A stretch of 54,884 nt of DNA, taken from positions 1-54,884 of the forward strand of contig PBKN01000017.1 of assembly GCA_002721445.1 (NCBI GenBank), given 5' to 3'. Under the pieces are notes generated by a model. The model ran no database searches. It worked only from the letters and a program-made list of their open reading frames with translations, and was not told the DNA's origin. The stretch's first letter is position 1. Each line of letters begins with the position of its first letter. Origin of the DNA: Chloroflexota bacterium (GTDB lineage: Bacteria > Chloroflexota > Dehalococcoidia > Lucifugimonadales > GCA-002723415). Position numbers and translations under genes: made by a program. Positions 8,807 to 18,269 of this stretch are shown piece by piece.

Positions 8807-10132
8807 ATGATAAATAAAGATGATATAAAGTTGAAATCTTATGAAGTGATTGATAAAAATTCGATTAAATTAATTGAACTTGCAAAAACTATAAGTAGAA
8901 ATGCCGAAACTGGCTTTAGAGAATTTAATACATCTGAACTTGTAAAGAAATGGTTTGATGAATTAAATATTAAACATCAAGATAATATAGCTATTACTGG
9001 TGTGAACGGTATAGTAAATTCTATGAAAGATGGTCCTACAATTTCGGTTATTGGAGAATTAGATTCAAATATAGTACCAGGACATCCAGAAGGTAATCCT
9101 GAGACTGGGGCTGGACATGCATGTGGACATCAAATACAAATTGCAAATATGATTGCAGTTGCAGTTGCAGTTACTAAAGCCAATATTCTTGATAATATAT
9201 CTGGGAGCATAAATTTTATGGCAATACCAGCTGAAGAATATATAGAACTTGAATTTAGAAAAACCCTGAAAGACAATGGACAAATAAAATATCTAACAGG
9301 TAAAGGAGAATTTATAAGACTGGGATTGTTTGATAATGTTGATATTGCATTTATGACACATGCTACATCTGATAACAATTATGGTAAATTACTTATTCCT
9401 TCTGGTAATAATGGTTTAATTGCAAAAAAAATTGAATTTATTGGTATTTCATCTCATGCAGGCACAGACCCTCATAATGGTATTAATGCATTAAATGCTG
9501 CAAACCTTTCATTACAGGCAATACATATGTTACGAGAAACATTTAAAGATAATGATACTATTAGAGTTCATCCGATTATTACAAAAGGAGGTGCTGCAGT
9601 AAATCAAGTACCTGATTCAGTGCATGTTGAAACATATATAAGAGCTAAGACTTTAGATGCAGTTTTGCAAACTAATAATAAGATTGATAAAGCAATTAAA
9701 CATTGTGCATTAGCTTTAGGTGCAAAAGTAAAAATCAGTAACCTTGGTGGTATGTTACCAATGATTAATGATTCTAATTTATCAAATATATATAAAGAAA
9801 ATTCTGAAGTAATAGTTGGAAAAGAAAATGTTAAAAATAAAGAACATTCAGGTGGATCAACTGATATGGGAGATGTTAGTCACTTAATTCCATCTATTCA
9901 TCCATATGTTACAGGTGCTTCAGGATCACATCACACGCATAACTTTAAAATAGAAGATTATGATTTAACAGTCATTACTGCAGCTAAAGCTATGCTTGGA
10001 ACTTTGATTGATATATTATATGATGATGCAAAATTGGGTAATAAAATAATATCTGAACATAAACCTAAACTGACTAAAAATGAATATTTAGATATTATGG
10101 ATAATTTGTATTCTGAAAACTTATATCAATAA
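8807..10132 (+). CDS. M20 family amidohydrolase (AbgB-like)
   Basis: The protein of about 441 residues has the M20D metallopeptidase signature: GELDSN, then GAGHACGHQIQ (metal-binding Cys/His), PAEEY (catalytic and metal-binding Glu pair), MTHATS, and the late metal-ligand region GGSTDMGDVSHLIPSIHP. A lid/dimerisation domain lies between (GISSHAGTDPHNGINALNA). STDMGDVS resembles AbgB, which cleaves p-aminobenzoyl-glutamate, and related N-acyl amino acid amidohydrolases. The substrate is unknown. All ligands expected for the binuclear site appear to be present. It is followed 13 bases later by an aldo/keto reductase gene in the same direction. Confidence 0.9.
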   Translation: MINKDDIKLKSYEVIDKNSIKLIELAKTISRNAETGFREFNTSELVKKWFDELNIKHQDNIAITGVNGIVNSMKDGPTISVIGELDSNIVPGHPEGNPETGAGHACGHQIQIANMIAVAVAVTKANILDNISGSINFMAIPAEEYIELEFRKTLKDNGQIKYLTGKGEFIRLGLFDNVDIAFMTHATSDNNYGKLLIPSGNNGLIAKKIEFIGISSHAGTDPHNGINALNAANLSLQAIHMLRETFKDNDTIRVHPIITKGGAAVNQVPDSVHVETYIRAKTLDAVLQTNNKIDKAIKHCALALGAKVKISNLGGMLPMINDSNLSNIYKENSEVIVGKENVKNKEHSGGSTDMGDVSHLIPSIHPYVTGASGSHHTHNFKIEDYDLTVITAAKAMLGTLIDILYDDAKLGNKIISEHKPKLTKNEYLDIMDNLYSENLYQ

Positions 10133-10145
10133 AGGATAAAATTAA

Positions 10146-11099
10146 ATGGAAATGTCATATTTAGGAAATACAGGTTTAAAAGTTAGTAGATTAGGAATTG
10201 GTTTAGCTGAAATTGGATATCAATTAACAACAGATAATGTTTTAGAAGCAGGAAAAGTGTTAAATACTGCTTTAGATAATGGAATTAATTTTTTGGATAC
10301 AGCTTCTTGCTATGGTTTAAGTGAAGATGGAGCATATGGGATAAGTGAAAAATTAATTGGTAAAACAGTATCTGGTAGAAGAAATGAATATATTTTAGCT
10401 ACAAAATGTGGACATTATCCATATAGGAAAAAGTTAGAAGATCATCCTAAAAGTTGGTTAGCATCAACAGTTGAATTAAATATTAATCAAAGTTTATCTC
10501 GCTTAAAAACTGATTATGTAGATTTATTACAAATACATTCATGTAGTTTAGATGTTTTAAAAAAAGGGGAAATTATTGAGGGATTAATAAAAATTAAGGA
10601 ATCAGGTAAAACACGTTTTATCGGTTATGCTGGTGATAATGAAGCTGCAGCATATGCTATGTCATTAGGTGTTTTTGATACTCTGCAAACTAGTTATAAC
10701 CTAGTTGATCAAAAAGCTAGATTGGATTTATTTCCATTAATCAAAAAGCAAAATCTTGGTTTAATAGTTAAAAGACCTATAGCTAATGCGGCCTGGAGGT
10801 CAAAAAAGAAAATATTTGTTGGTTTTTCTGATTATTTTGATGATTCATATAAAGAAAGAGCAAATGAAATGATTGCATTAGGTCCATTAAGTAATGAGCC
10901 GGATAATTCTATAGAATTGGCGTTAGGTTATGCTTTGTCTGAAAAAATTGTTGATACTGCTATCGTTGGTACAAAAGATGACAAACATTTATTAAGTAAT
11001 ATAAATTTGGTAAAAGACGGAATTAATTTAGATAAAAAATTAATTAATGAATTAAAATCTAGATTTGATAAACTTGGTGATAATTGGATACAGATGTAA
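10146..11099 (+). CDS. Aldo/keto reductase
   Basis: The 317-residue NAD(P)H-dependent oxidoreductase has a TIM barrel. It begins with MSYLGNTGLKVSRLGIGLAE and carries the catalytic tetrad region: Asp and Tyr in NFLDTASCYG, Lys in ILATKCG, and His in LLQIHSC. The cofactor-binding end TAIVGTKDDKHLLSNI is also present. It is closest in style to the YdhF/galactose-dehydrogenase-like bacterial aldo/keto reductases. An AAAGGA site precedes ATG 10146. Its end overlaps the next gene by 16 bases, which suggests translational coupling with the glycosidase-like propeller and a shared sugar or glycoside pathway. Confidence 0.92.
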   Translation: MEMSYLGNTGLKVSRLGIGLAEIGYQLTTDNVLEAGKVLNTALDNGINFLDTASCYGLSEDGAYGISEKLIGKTVSGRRNEYILATKCGHYPYRKKLEDHPKSWLASTVELNINQSLSRLKTDYVDLLQIHSCSLDVLKKGEIIEGLIKIKESGKTRFIGYAGDNEAAAYAMSLGVFDTLQTSYNLVDQKARLDLFPLIKKQNLGLIVKRPIANAAWRSKKKIFVGFSDYFDDSYKERANEMIALGPLSNEPDNSIELALGYALSEKIVDTAIVGTKDDKHLLSNINLVKDGINLDKKLINELKSRFDKLGDNWIQM

Positions 11100-12607
11100 A
11101 TTATAGTTTAATAGATCCACTATCATTTAAACAATTATTTTTAGATGATTATTCATTTCAAACAATAACAGGTCTAAAAAAAGTAATAAAAAGACCTAGT
11201 AAACAAGGTTATATTATTAAACCTGATAGGTCTAAAGGCCAAACTTTAGTTCAGAGTAACAATAAACCTATTTGGAATCCTGATATAAATAAATGGGAAT
11301 TATGGTATTTAGCTTTTTATAATGCTCCATTTCAAGGTCCTGGGAATATAAATTGGGGAGATTACCATTATGCAACTTCTAATGATGGAGTAGAATGGGA
11401 ATACCCTAATCTTGGATTGTATGAATGGGAAAATTCTTATCATAATAATTTAGCATACCATTCTAAATTAGATTTTTTAAAAAGACGTGCTCAAAAAAAT
11501 CCAGCCAATATTTCAGAAAGACGTTTACAGCACCTTATAAGAGATGATAATGATAAAGATATAAATAAATTATATAAAGGTCTTTTTAGTAATTCTGATA
11601 CTTTCAATAGATATCCTGCTTTCTCCTCGAATGGATTTGAATGGTTTTTTCCTAATATTGAAGGGATTTATAGTGAAGATACTTCATCTTTAATGTTTGA
11701 TAGTTTTAAATCCCAATTTGTTGCAACTGTAAAAAAAAGAACAGAATGGGGTAGGTCTGTTTGTATTTCCACTAGTAAAGATTTTATAAAATGGAGTATA
11801 CCTAAACTAATTTTACATACAGATGAAATTGATATGGTTAATCGACAAGAAAGAATAAATTTTGTTTTAAAAAACAAAGAATATTTATCACCTCCTAAAA
11901 TAGACATGAATACTGATTATATTGCGCAATTATATTTAATGCCAATTATGAATTATCAAAACCTATATATAGGTTTTCCTCTTATTTTTAATCCTGCTGG
12001 TCCAGATTTGCCACAAATGAATCACTGTGGTTTAAATCAAACTGAATTAGCTGTATCTAGAAATTTTTATGATTGGGAAAGAGTTGCGAATAGAGATATA
12101 TTTATTGGAATAGATCCATGGGATGGTATAAGCTATGACACTACTCAAGTTTCTATATGTGGATCGCCAATTATTAAAAACAATGAAATATGGATTTATT
12201 ATCAAGGAGCAAGATTTCGAGGATCTTCTGAAATTTACCATAATAAATATAAAGAATATTTTAATGATTTCGGTGCTTTAGGATTGGCTAAATTAAGACT
12301 TGATGGATTTGTATCATTATTTGCCGAAAATTATGGACAGTTAATCACAAAACCTTTTAAAGTATCTGAAAATATATTGAAGATTAATGCTAATTCATTA
12401 AAGGGCAACATTAAAGTTTCTATAGTTGATGCTCAAACATTAGATCCATTACCAAATTTTTCTTTACATGAATGCGATATCTTAGTTAGAGATAATATAG
12501 ATATTAAAGTTTCCTGGAATGGCAATAGTAAGATTAAATATAATAAACCTATTAGAGTTATTTTTAATCTTAAATGTTCAGAAATTTATTCATTTTGGAT
12601 TGAATAA
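11084..12607 (+). CDS. Five-bladed beta-propeller glycosidase-like protein (GH43/GH32-type fold)
   Basis: The 507-residue protein has repeated blade motifs: WNPDINKWELWYLAFYN, HYATSNDGVEWEYPNLGLY, VCISTSKDFIKWSIP and IWIYYQGARF. Aromatic W-Y strands alternate with S.DG..W turns, as in the GH43/GH32/GH117 superfamily. The opening KQLFLDDYSF is typical of uncharacterised environmental members. A beta-sandwich-like tail follows residue 410. The only in-frame start near the open end is TTG 11084, inside the preceding aldo/keto reductase gene; no ATG is available. There is no signal peptide, so it is probably intracellular, acting on imported saccharides. The exact family is not certain. Confidence 0.7.
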   Translation: MDTDVNYSLIDPLSFKQLFLDDYSFQTITGLKKVIKRPSKQGYIIKPDRSKGQTLVQSNNKPIWNPDINKWELWYLAFYNAPFQGPGNINWGDYHYATSNDGVEWEYPNLGLYEWENSYHNNLAYHSKLDFLKRRAQKNPANISERRLQHLIRDDNDKDINKLYKGLFSNSDTFNRYPAFSSNGFEWFFPNIEGIYSEDTSSLMFDSFKSQFVATVKKRTEWGRSVCISTSKDFIKWSIPKLILHTDEIDMVNRQERINFVLKNKEYLSPPKIDMNTDYIAQLYLMPIMNYQNLYIGFPLIFNPAGPDLPQMNHCGLNQTELAVSRNFYDWERVANRDIFIGIDPWDGISYDTTQVSICGSPIIKNNEIWIYYQGARFRGSSEIYHNKYKEYFNDFGALGLAKLRLDGFVSLFAENYGQLITKPFKVSENILKINANSLKGNIKVSIVDAQTLDPLPNFSLHECDILVRDNIDIKVSWNGNSKIKYNKPIRVIFNLKCSEIYSFWIE

Positions 12608-12611
12608 TAAA

Positions 12612-14297
12612 TTAATTAGATTTATCTTCTTGGATTGCAGTTGTTTTTCCTTTTTCTACATCTATTTTAAATAATAAAATATATCCAGAAAATATTAATA
12701 TTAATATAGTAAAAACACCTAATCTTTGATCAAAAAATCCAGTAGTTAATGTAAATAACAATGGTCCGAATACTGATGAAACTCTTCCTATAAAACCAAA
12801 AAAACTAAAAAATTCTGCACTTCTAGTTACAGGAGTCATTACTGAAAAAATACTTCTTGCTAGTGCTTGACTACCACCTAAGAATATACCAACAAAAGCT
12901 CCTAAAATTATCCATTGCATATTAACATTAATTCCTATTGGTTCCCATATGTATTTGCGAAGCGTAGTAGGCCACCAACCTAATGGACCATCAGTTTTAT
13001 TAGATAGATGATTTATACCTATGTAATCATCTGTAATATCATTATTAATAATTCTTAAAGAATAAGATGAATTGTTTTTTATATTTGACTTGAAATTAAT
13101 TAATTCATTATTGTCTAATTTGTCATTTAAGTTTAGGTCGGAATATTTTCTTGAAGTATCAGAAACTAAACTTAAATTACTCCAGTTTTTATCTTCAAAA
13201 GAATCAGTTAATTCTAATAACCTTATGATTTTATATTTCCCATTTTGTTCATCATTAATTAAGTAATCAAAATCTTTATCTAATTTAGGTTTTATTGGAA
13301 TAAATCCAATTGCTAATAATATAATTATTGCCCATCCAATAAGACATATTTTTAATGAAAACATTGCAGAATATTTTTCTGCAATTTTACTAGTAAATAA
13401 CGTTCCTGGTATAGCTATAAATTGTATTAATACAATGGCAATCATATTAGTTAATGTATTAATACCTAAAACATCAGGACCATATGCACCAGCTATATTA
13501 ATTACTGTAGCTATTCCATCATTAAATAACAAATAAGCAATTAAAAACATGAATAAAACTTTAAAATGTGAAATATTTTTTAGTGTATTAAATGTCTTTT
13601 TTATAGATAAATTTAAAATTGAAACTTTATTTAGATGATTATTACTTGAAACCTTATTATCGTCTAAAACTAAGACAGTGAAAAGTCCGAAGCCAAACCA
13701 CCAAAATCCAACTGATGCTAAGCAAATTCTAGTTACTATGTCTATATGGTCAGTTTCCATAAAAAGCATAATTAATACCAAGTGAATAACTAATAATAAG
13801 CCTCCACCTAAATATCCCAATGCAAAAGCTTTACAACTAATATCATCATGTTTATCTCTATCTGCAATGTCTGGCAAAAAAGAATTGTACCAAATAATAG
13901 CACCACTATAACCAATGTTAGAGAGAAAGAAACAACCTGAAAGAAATAACCAAGGAGAAGAAGTATATGCTGAGAAAAACATTAAAATAGTAAACAAACT
14001 ACCAAATAGGGTATAAACAAAAAGAAGGATTTTCTTTATTTTTTTAATATCGGCTAATGTACCCAAAAAAGGGCTACTTAATGCTACTATTGTGGTTGAT
14101 ATTGCTATAATCAAACTCCAAGATGAACTTCCAGTAAAATTTAATCCTAAAAATGTTACAGAATCTCCATATGAACTTTTAAATAGTTCAACAAAATATA
14201 CAGGTAATATTGCAACCATTAAGCTAGTTGAATAAGCAGAATTAGCCCAATCATATACTGACCAAGCAAAAACTCTATTATTTATTAATTTTTTCAT
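12612..14297 (-). CDS. UMF1/Atg22-type major facilitator transporter with a large soluble insertion
   Basis: The N-terminal motif FAWSVYDWANSAYSTS is the hallmark of the UMF1 (Atg22-like) MFS family, and the conserved LSSPFLGTLAD loop follows. About twelve membrane spans can be drawn. At 561 residues it is longer than usual because a hydrophilic, Asn/Asp/Ser-rich segment of about 120 residues (about 335-455) separates two late spans. The second UMF1 gene in the window (35684-36919, 411 residues) lacks it. Family members are thought to export small solutes such as amino acids. It is convergent with the propeller gene and 11 bases downstream of trhO, without an evident ribosome binding site. 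Confidence 0.87.
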   Translation of the reverse strand: MKKLINNRVFAWSVYDWANSAYSTSLMVAILPVYFVELFKSSYGDSVTFLGLNFTGSSSWSLIIAISTTIVALSSPFLGTLADIKKIKKILLFVYTLFGSLFTILMFFSAYTSSPWLFLSGCFFLSNIGYSGAIIWYNSFLPDIADRDKHDDISCKAFALGYLGGGLLLVIHLVLIMLFMETDHIDIVTRICLASVGFWWFGFGLFTVLVLDDNKVSSNNHLNKVSILNLSIKKTFNTLKNISHFKVLFMFLIAYLLFNDGIATVINIAGAYGPDVLGINTLTNMIAIVLIQFIAIPGTLFTSKIAEKYSAMFSLKICLIGWAIIILLAIGFIPIKPKLDKDFDYLINDEQNGKYKIIRLLELTDSFEDKNWSNLSLVSDTSRKYSDLNLNDKLDNNELINFKSNIKNNSSYSLRIINNDITDDYIGINHLSNKTDGPLGWWPTTLRKYIWEPIGINVNMQWIILGAFVGIFLGGSQALARSIFSVMTPVTRSAEFFSFFGFIGRVSSVFGPLLFTLTTGFFDQRLGVFTILILIFSGYILLFKIDVEKGKTTAIQEDKSN

Positions 14298-14308
14298 ATA
14301 TAAAATTT

Positions 14309-15280
14309 TTATGATTTATCTAAATTATATTCTTTGATATATTGATTATAATTTAAACTATCATATATATAACTTTGATCTCTTTCTTTTGCAAGCTCAA
14401 CTTGCTTTGATCTTTCTCGGAAATTATTTTTTCTTGATTCACTTGATTTTTTATAACATTTTGAACAGGATACATCTTTTTCATAACCGTTTAATAATTT
14501 TTCTTCTTCAGATATTGGATTGTTACATCCTCTACATAATTCATAGGAACCTGGCTCTAATTCTTCATTAACACTTACTCTATTATCAAATACAAAACAT
14601 TCACCATTCCATTTATTATTTTCTGATGAATTATCTTCTAAATATTTTAATATTCCTCCATCAAGTTGATATAAGTTATTAAAACCAATACTTTTCATAT
14701 AAAAAGATGCTTTTTCACAACGTATGCCACCCGTACAATACATAGCAATTTTTTTATTTTTATTAATTGTTAATTTATTATCAATAAAATTTTTAAATTC
14801 AACAAAAGAGTTTGATTCTGGAGTAATTGCTTGATTAAAGGATCCAATATCAGTTTCGTATTTATTTCTAACATCTAATATTAAAACATCATCATCATTT
14901 ATTAAATTATTCCATTCTTTAGAATCCACATGTGTAGCCCTAGGTAAATCCGCATTTATAGGATTATTAAGCATGCTTACAATTTCTTTTTTTATTTTTA
15001 CTTTAAGTCTATAAAAAGGCATTTCAAATGAATAAGATTCTTTAAGATTTAGCTGGTTGAAGCCTAAAGACTTTAAGAGGTATAAAAATTCATCCATATT
15101 ATCTCGTGTACCTGCCATAGTCCCATTAATTCCTTCTTTAGATAATATTGTTGTTCCCCTAATTTTTTTTAATGAAGAAAATTCAAAAATAGAATTTTCA
15201 ATAATTTTTGTATTGTTCAAATTTATGAATTGGTAAAAACTAAAAATTTTAAATTGTTGATTTGTATTAATATTTTGCAT
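14309..15280 (-). CDS. trhO: tRNA uridine(34) hydroxylase, rhodanese family
   Basis: The 323-residue protein matches TrhO/YceA from end to end. An N-terminal acylphosphatase-like domain contains TTILSKEGINGTMAG. A rhodanese domain has the active-site loop MYCTGGIRCEKAS. A C-terminal cysteine pair region (CRGCNNPI, CSKCYKK) follows, then a charged tail. TrhO hydroxylates U34 of certain tRNAs as part of 5-methoxy/5-carboxymethoxyuridine formation, using oxygen. It is divergent from the hydroxyacyl-CoA dehydrogenase-like gene and probably transcribed with the downstream transporter by proximity only. Confidence 0.93.
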   Translation of the reverse strand: MQNINTNQQFKIFSFYQFINLNNTKIIENSIFEFSSLKKIRGTTILSKEGINGTMAGTRDNMDEFLYLLKSLGFNQLNLKESYSFEMPFYRLKVKIKKEIVSMLNNPINADLPRATHVDSKEWNNLINDDDVLILDVRNKYETDIGSFNQAITPESNSFVEFKNFIDNKLTINKNKKIAMYCTGGIRCEKASFYMKSIGFNNLYQLDGGILKYLEDNSSENNKWNGECFVFDNRVSVNEELEPGSYELCRGCNNPISEEEKLLNGYEKDVSCSKCYKKSSESRKNNFRERSKQVELAKERDQSYIYDSLNYNQYIKEYNLDKS

Positions 15281-15380
15281 TTATTACATTTCTATTCATA
15301 TAATGTATTTCCATATTATATTTATGCTATATATATATCAATGGGAAAAACAAATATAGATTTAGAAATTTGGAGTAAAA

Positions 15381-16319
15381 ATGAAATTAATTGACATAAA
15401 AAATGTTGGAGTTATAGGTGGAGGATTAATGGGACATGGAATTGCAATTCAATTTGCAAGGTATGGATATACAGTAAATTTAAACGATACATCAGAAGAA
15501 AAACTAAAAGAATCACTTGATAATATTTTGTCAACTTGTAAAACAATGTCTAAATCAGGGATTATAAAAAATGATGAAATAAATAAAATAATAAGTAATA
15601 TTAATACTGATACATCATTAAAAAAAACTTGTGAAAATTCAGATTTTATCATAGAAGCTGTGTTTGAAGATTTAAAAATCAAAGAAGAAATATTCTCACA
15701 ATTAGATAAATATTGTAAAAAAGAGATAATATTATGTAGTAATACATCATCGTTTAAAGCAAGTCAAATATCAAAAAAATGCAGTAATTTTCAAGATAGA
15801 ATAATAGTTGCAAATTGGTGGAATCCTCCTCACATATTACCTCTTATTGAAGTAGTTGATTCTCCAAGTGTTTCTGATTATACAGCTAATTTAACTATGG
15901 AATTATTTAAAAATATTAATAAAAAACCAGTACTACTTAGCAAGGAATCTTTAGGTTTTATTGGGAATAGAATGCAATTTGCATTACTTAGAGAAGCAAT
16001 AGCTATTGTAAGTAATGGAATTGCAACACCTCAAGAAGTTGATGAAGTAGTAAAATATAGTTTTGGAAGAAGATTAGCATTAGCTGGTCCATTTGAAGTT
16101 TTCGATGCTGCAGGATGGGATACTATTACAGCAATCGCTAATGAATTATTTCCTGATTTGGATTCAACAAATAATGAACCCAAATTACTTACCGAAAAAT
16201 TAAGTAAAAATAATTTAGGTATGAAAACAGATAAAGGTTTTTATGAATGGAATAACAAATCAAAAGATAATTATAAAGAGAAAATTATATCTGGATTATC
16301 TGTTATTGATAAAATATAA
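15381..16319 (+). CDS. 3-hydroxyacyl-CoA dehydrogenase family protein with the catalytic His replaced by Asn
   Basis: The 312-residue protein has an NAD-binding Rossmann start (NVGVIGGGLMGHGIAIQFA), the DFIIEAVFEDLKIK segment, and the C-terminal helical domain (ESLGFIGNRMQFALLREA, then KGFYEW). In this family a His in the pattern HFFNP pairs with a Glu twelve residues later. Here the segment is VANWWNPPHILPLIEVV, giving Asn145 at the His position and Glu157 conserved. Either the catalysis is altered or the substrate differs. It is probably co-transcribed with the amidohydrolase 27 bases downstream. A TGGAG site precedes the start. Confidence 0.88.
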   Translation: MKLIDIKNVGVIGGGLMGHGIAIQFARYGYTVNLNDTSEEKLKESLDNILSTCKTMSKSGIIKNDEINKIISNINTDTSLKKTCENSDFIIEAVFEDLKIKEEIFSQLDKYCKKEIILCSNTSSFKASQISKKCSNFQDRIIVANWWNPPHILPLIEVVDSPSVSDYTANLTMELFKNINKKPVLLSKESLGFIGNRMQFALLREAIAIVSNGIATPQEVDEVVKYSFGRRLALAGPFEVFDAAGWDTITAIANELFPDLDSTNNEPKLLTEKLSKNNLGMKTDKGFYEWNNKSKDNYKEKIISGLSVIDKI

Positions 16320-16346
16320 AATTAAATTTTAGAGTTTGATATAAAT

Positions 16347-17474
16347 ATGAATAATATTAAATATGATCTAATTATTAATGCTGGTAAAGTATTTTGTTCA
16401 AAAAATAATATTGATGAACCTGGTTCTATTGCTATAAAAAATGGAAAGATTATAAAGTTTAATAAAAAAATTTCAAATCAAGCAACTAAAATTCTGGATT
16501 TTCCAAATGGAACATTACTTCCTGGCTTTATAGATTTACATACACATCCAGGACCAATTAATTGGAAATATGGTATGAATGCAGATAAATATATATTGTC
16601 TAGAGGTACAACTTCAATAATGTCACAAGGTGATGCAGGGGCAAATAATTGGGATAAATATAAAAACGATATAATTAAACCTTCAAAAATTGATATATAT
16701 ATGGCATTAAGTCCAGCTATTAATGGTGAAGAATTTCAACAACCTGTATTTAAAAATCTAGATGATATTAATAAAGATTTAGCAATAAAAACTATAAATA
16801 AAGAGAATGAACTGATATGGGGTTTATCAGTTAATGTTGCTGAACCATGTACATATACACATAAACCTGATTTTATTATGAATAAAGTTCTTGATATTGC
16901 TGAATATATTAGTAAACCAATATTGTATGGTGTTCGTTGGGAGCCTTTTGATTGGCATATTAAAGATCAATTAAATTTACTTAGAAAAGGTGATTTAGTA
17001 ACTTACTGTTTTCATATAGGACCAGGAGGGATAGCTCCTAAAGGTAGAGTGGAAGATAGCGTTTGGAAAGCTAAAGAATTAGGAGTGAAATTTGATATTG
17101 GTCATGGAATGGGATCTTTTAATTTTAATGTTGCAGAAACAGCAATATCAGAAGGATTTTTACCAGATTCAATATCTACAGATTATTATAGAAGACATAT
17201 AAATTCAGATCCAGTACATGATGTCCCTCATGTAATTTCTAAGTTAATTGCATCTGGTATGAACTATCAAGATGCTTTTGAAAGAGCTACATTATCACCT
17301 GCGAAGATTCTGGGTTTAGAAGATGAAATTGGTACTTTATCAATTGGTTCATCAGCTGATTTAGTAGTTATTCAAGAAAATAATAATATTGAATTAGTAG
17401 ATGTTAATGGTAATAAAAGAGAAGGTAAATTATTGGAGCCAGTTTTAACAATAAAAAAAGGAGAAATAATCTAA
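16347..17474 (+). CDS. Amidohydrolase-superfamily protein (Atu3266/EF_0837-like) with a degenerate metal site
   Basis: The 375-residue TIM-barrel protein has an N-terminal beta-sandwich half (NAGKVFCSKNN), then LPGFIDLHTHPGP with the first HxH ligand pair intact. Later come KFDIGHGMGSFNFNVAE and DSISTDYY, typical of the amidohydrolase/deacetylase subgroup, and the C-terminal SIGSSADLVVI. By eye alignment, the expected carboxylated Lys on strand 4 falls in GLSVNVAE. The His of strand 5 falls in ILYGVRWEP, and the His of the TH motif reads TY in DLVTYCF. Three usual ligands thus appear replaced, so activity is uncertain. No clear ribosome binding site. Confidence 0.82.
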   Translation: MNNIKYDLIINAGKVFCSKNNIDEPGSIAIKNGKIIKFNKKISNQATKILDFPNGTLLPGFIDLHTHPGPINWKYGMNADKYILSRGTTSIMSQGDAGANNWDKYKNDIIKPSKIDIYMALSPAINGEEFQQPVFKNLDDINKDLAIKTINKENELIWGLSVNVAEPCTYTHKPDFIMNKVLDIAEYISKPILYGVRWEPFDWHIKDQLNLLRKGDLVTYCFHIGPGGIAPKGRVEDSVWKAKELGVKFDIGHGMGSFNFNVAETAISEGFLPDSISTDYYRRHINSDPVHDVPHVISKLIASGMNYQDAFERATLSPAKILGLEDEIGTLSIGSSADLVVIQENNNIELVDVNGNKREGKLLEPVLTIKKGEII

Positions 17475-17540
17475 TTAGATTATTGACTTATAACCGATAT
17501 TAGTTAAACTACATATCACTTATAAGACTGAAAGGTTATT

Positions 17541-18221
17541 ATGAAAATATATAAATTTAATTTAATTAACTTACTATTGATTTTAATTTTTATATTATCA
17601 TGTAGTAATGATTCGACAACTATAGATGATTCAATTTCTAAAGAAACATTAGCTATATCTGTTACCTCAAATAATGTTTCACCTACACCAGAAGAAACAT
17701 CTAATATAGGACCTACAGGTAAAACTGAAACTGAATTGCGTGCTCAGGGTGATATAAAGACTTTGCGGACTGAAGAATCTGATGAATTAGCCCCTGAAAT
17801 TGAACATAATCCAAATTTTCAAGACTGTGCTGGTTTAAGAACTGCACAAAGTGGAGGTGGGCGAGGCGATGTACGTGGTCATACATTATGTACTGAAGAA
17901 AATTTAAGAGTATTGGTTCAGGATTATATAGATGCTCTAAATAAAAGCGATTTTGACTTAGTGAATAAATATATTGATGAAAATAGTTTAGCTGAACATT
18001 CCCCAATATTTGAAGATAAAAGCAATAAAATTAGTAGTGATAGTTTAAATTTAACCTGGGAAGAAGAAGAACCACCTGCAAAGAGAGGGTCTAAAAGTGC
18101 TTCAGTATTTATTAATGTAACTGCAGAAAATTTTTCTGAAAGATGGTTAGTAGACTTTATAGAGGTAGGGAAAAAGGGTGGAGGAATTTGGTATATAAGT
18201 TCTGTATCATATGATAAATAA
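17541..18221 (+). CDS. Lipoprotein of unknown function, paralogue 1 of 3
   Basis: The 226-residue precursor has a signal peptide and lipobox ending LILIFILSC (Cys21), so it is probably anchored to the outside of the membrane. After a Ser/Thr-rich spacer comes TGKTETELRAQGD, then NFQDCAGLR, a Gly-rich loop (GGGRGD) and a second Cys. A globular part follows (LRVLVQDYIDALNKSDFDLV ... LTWEEEEPP ... ERWLVDFIEVGKKGGGIWYI). The last part has the rhythm of NTF2/SnoaL-like domains, a weak inference. The two genes immediately downstream are paralogues. A GAAAGG site precedes ATG 17541. Confidence 0.8.
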   Translation: MKIYKFNLINLLLILIFILSCSNDSTTIDDSISKETLAISVTSNNVSPTPEETSNIGPTGKTETELRAQGDIKTLRTEESDELAPEIEHNPNFQDCAGLRTAQSGGGRGDVRGHTLCTEENLRVLVQDYIDALNKSDFDLVNKYIDENSLAEHSPIFEDKSNKISSDSLNLTWEEEEPPAKRGSKSASVFINVTAENFSERWLVDFIEVGKKGGGIWYISSVSYDK

Positions 18222-18269
18222 ATATTAATTATAAAAAAACAATTATTATATATAGATTGGATGTTAATT

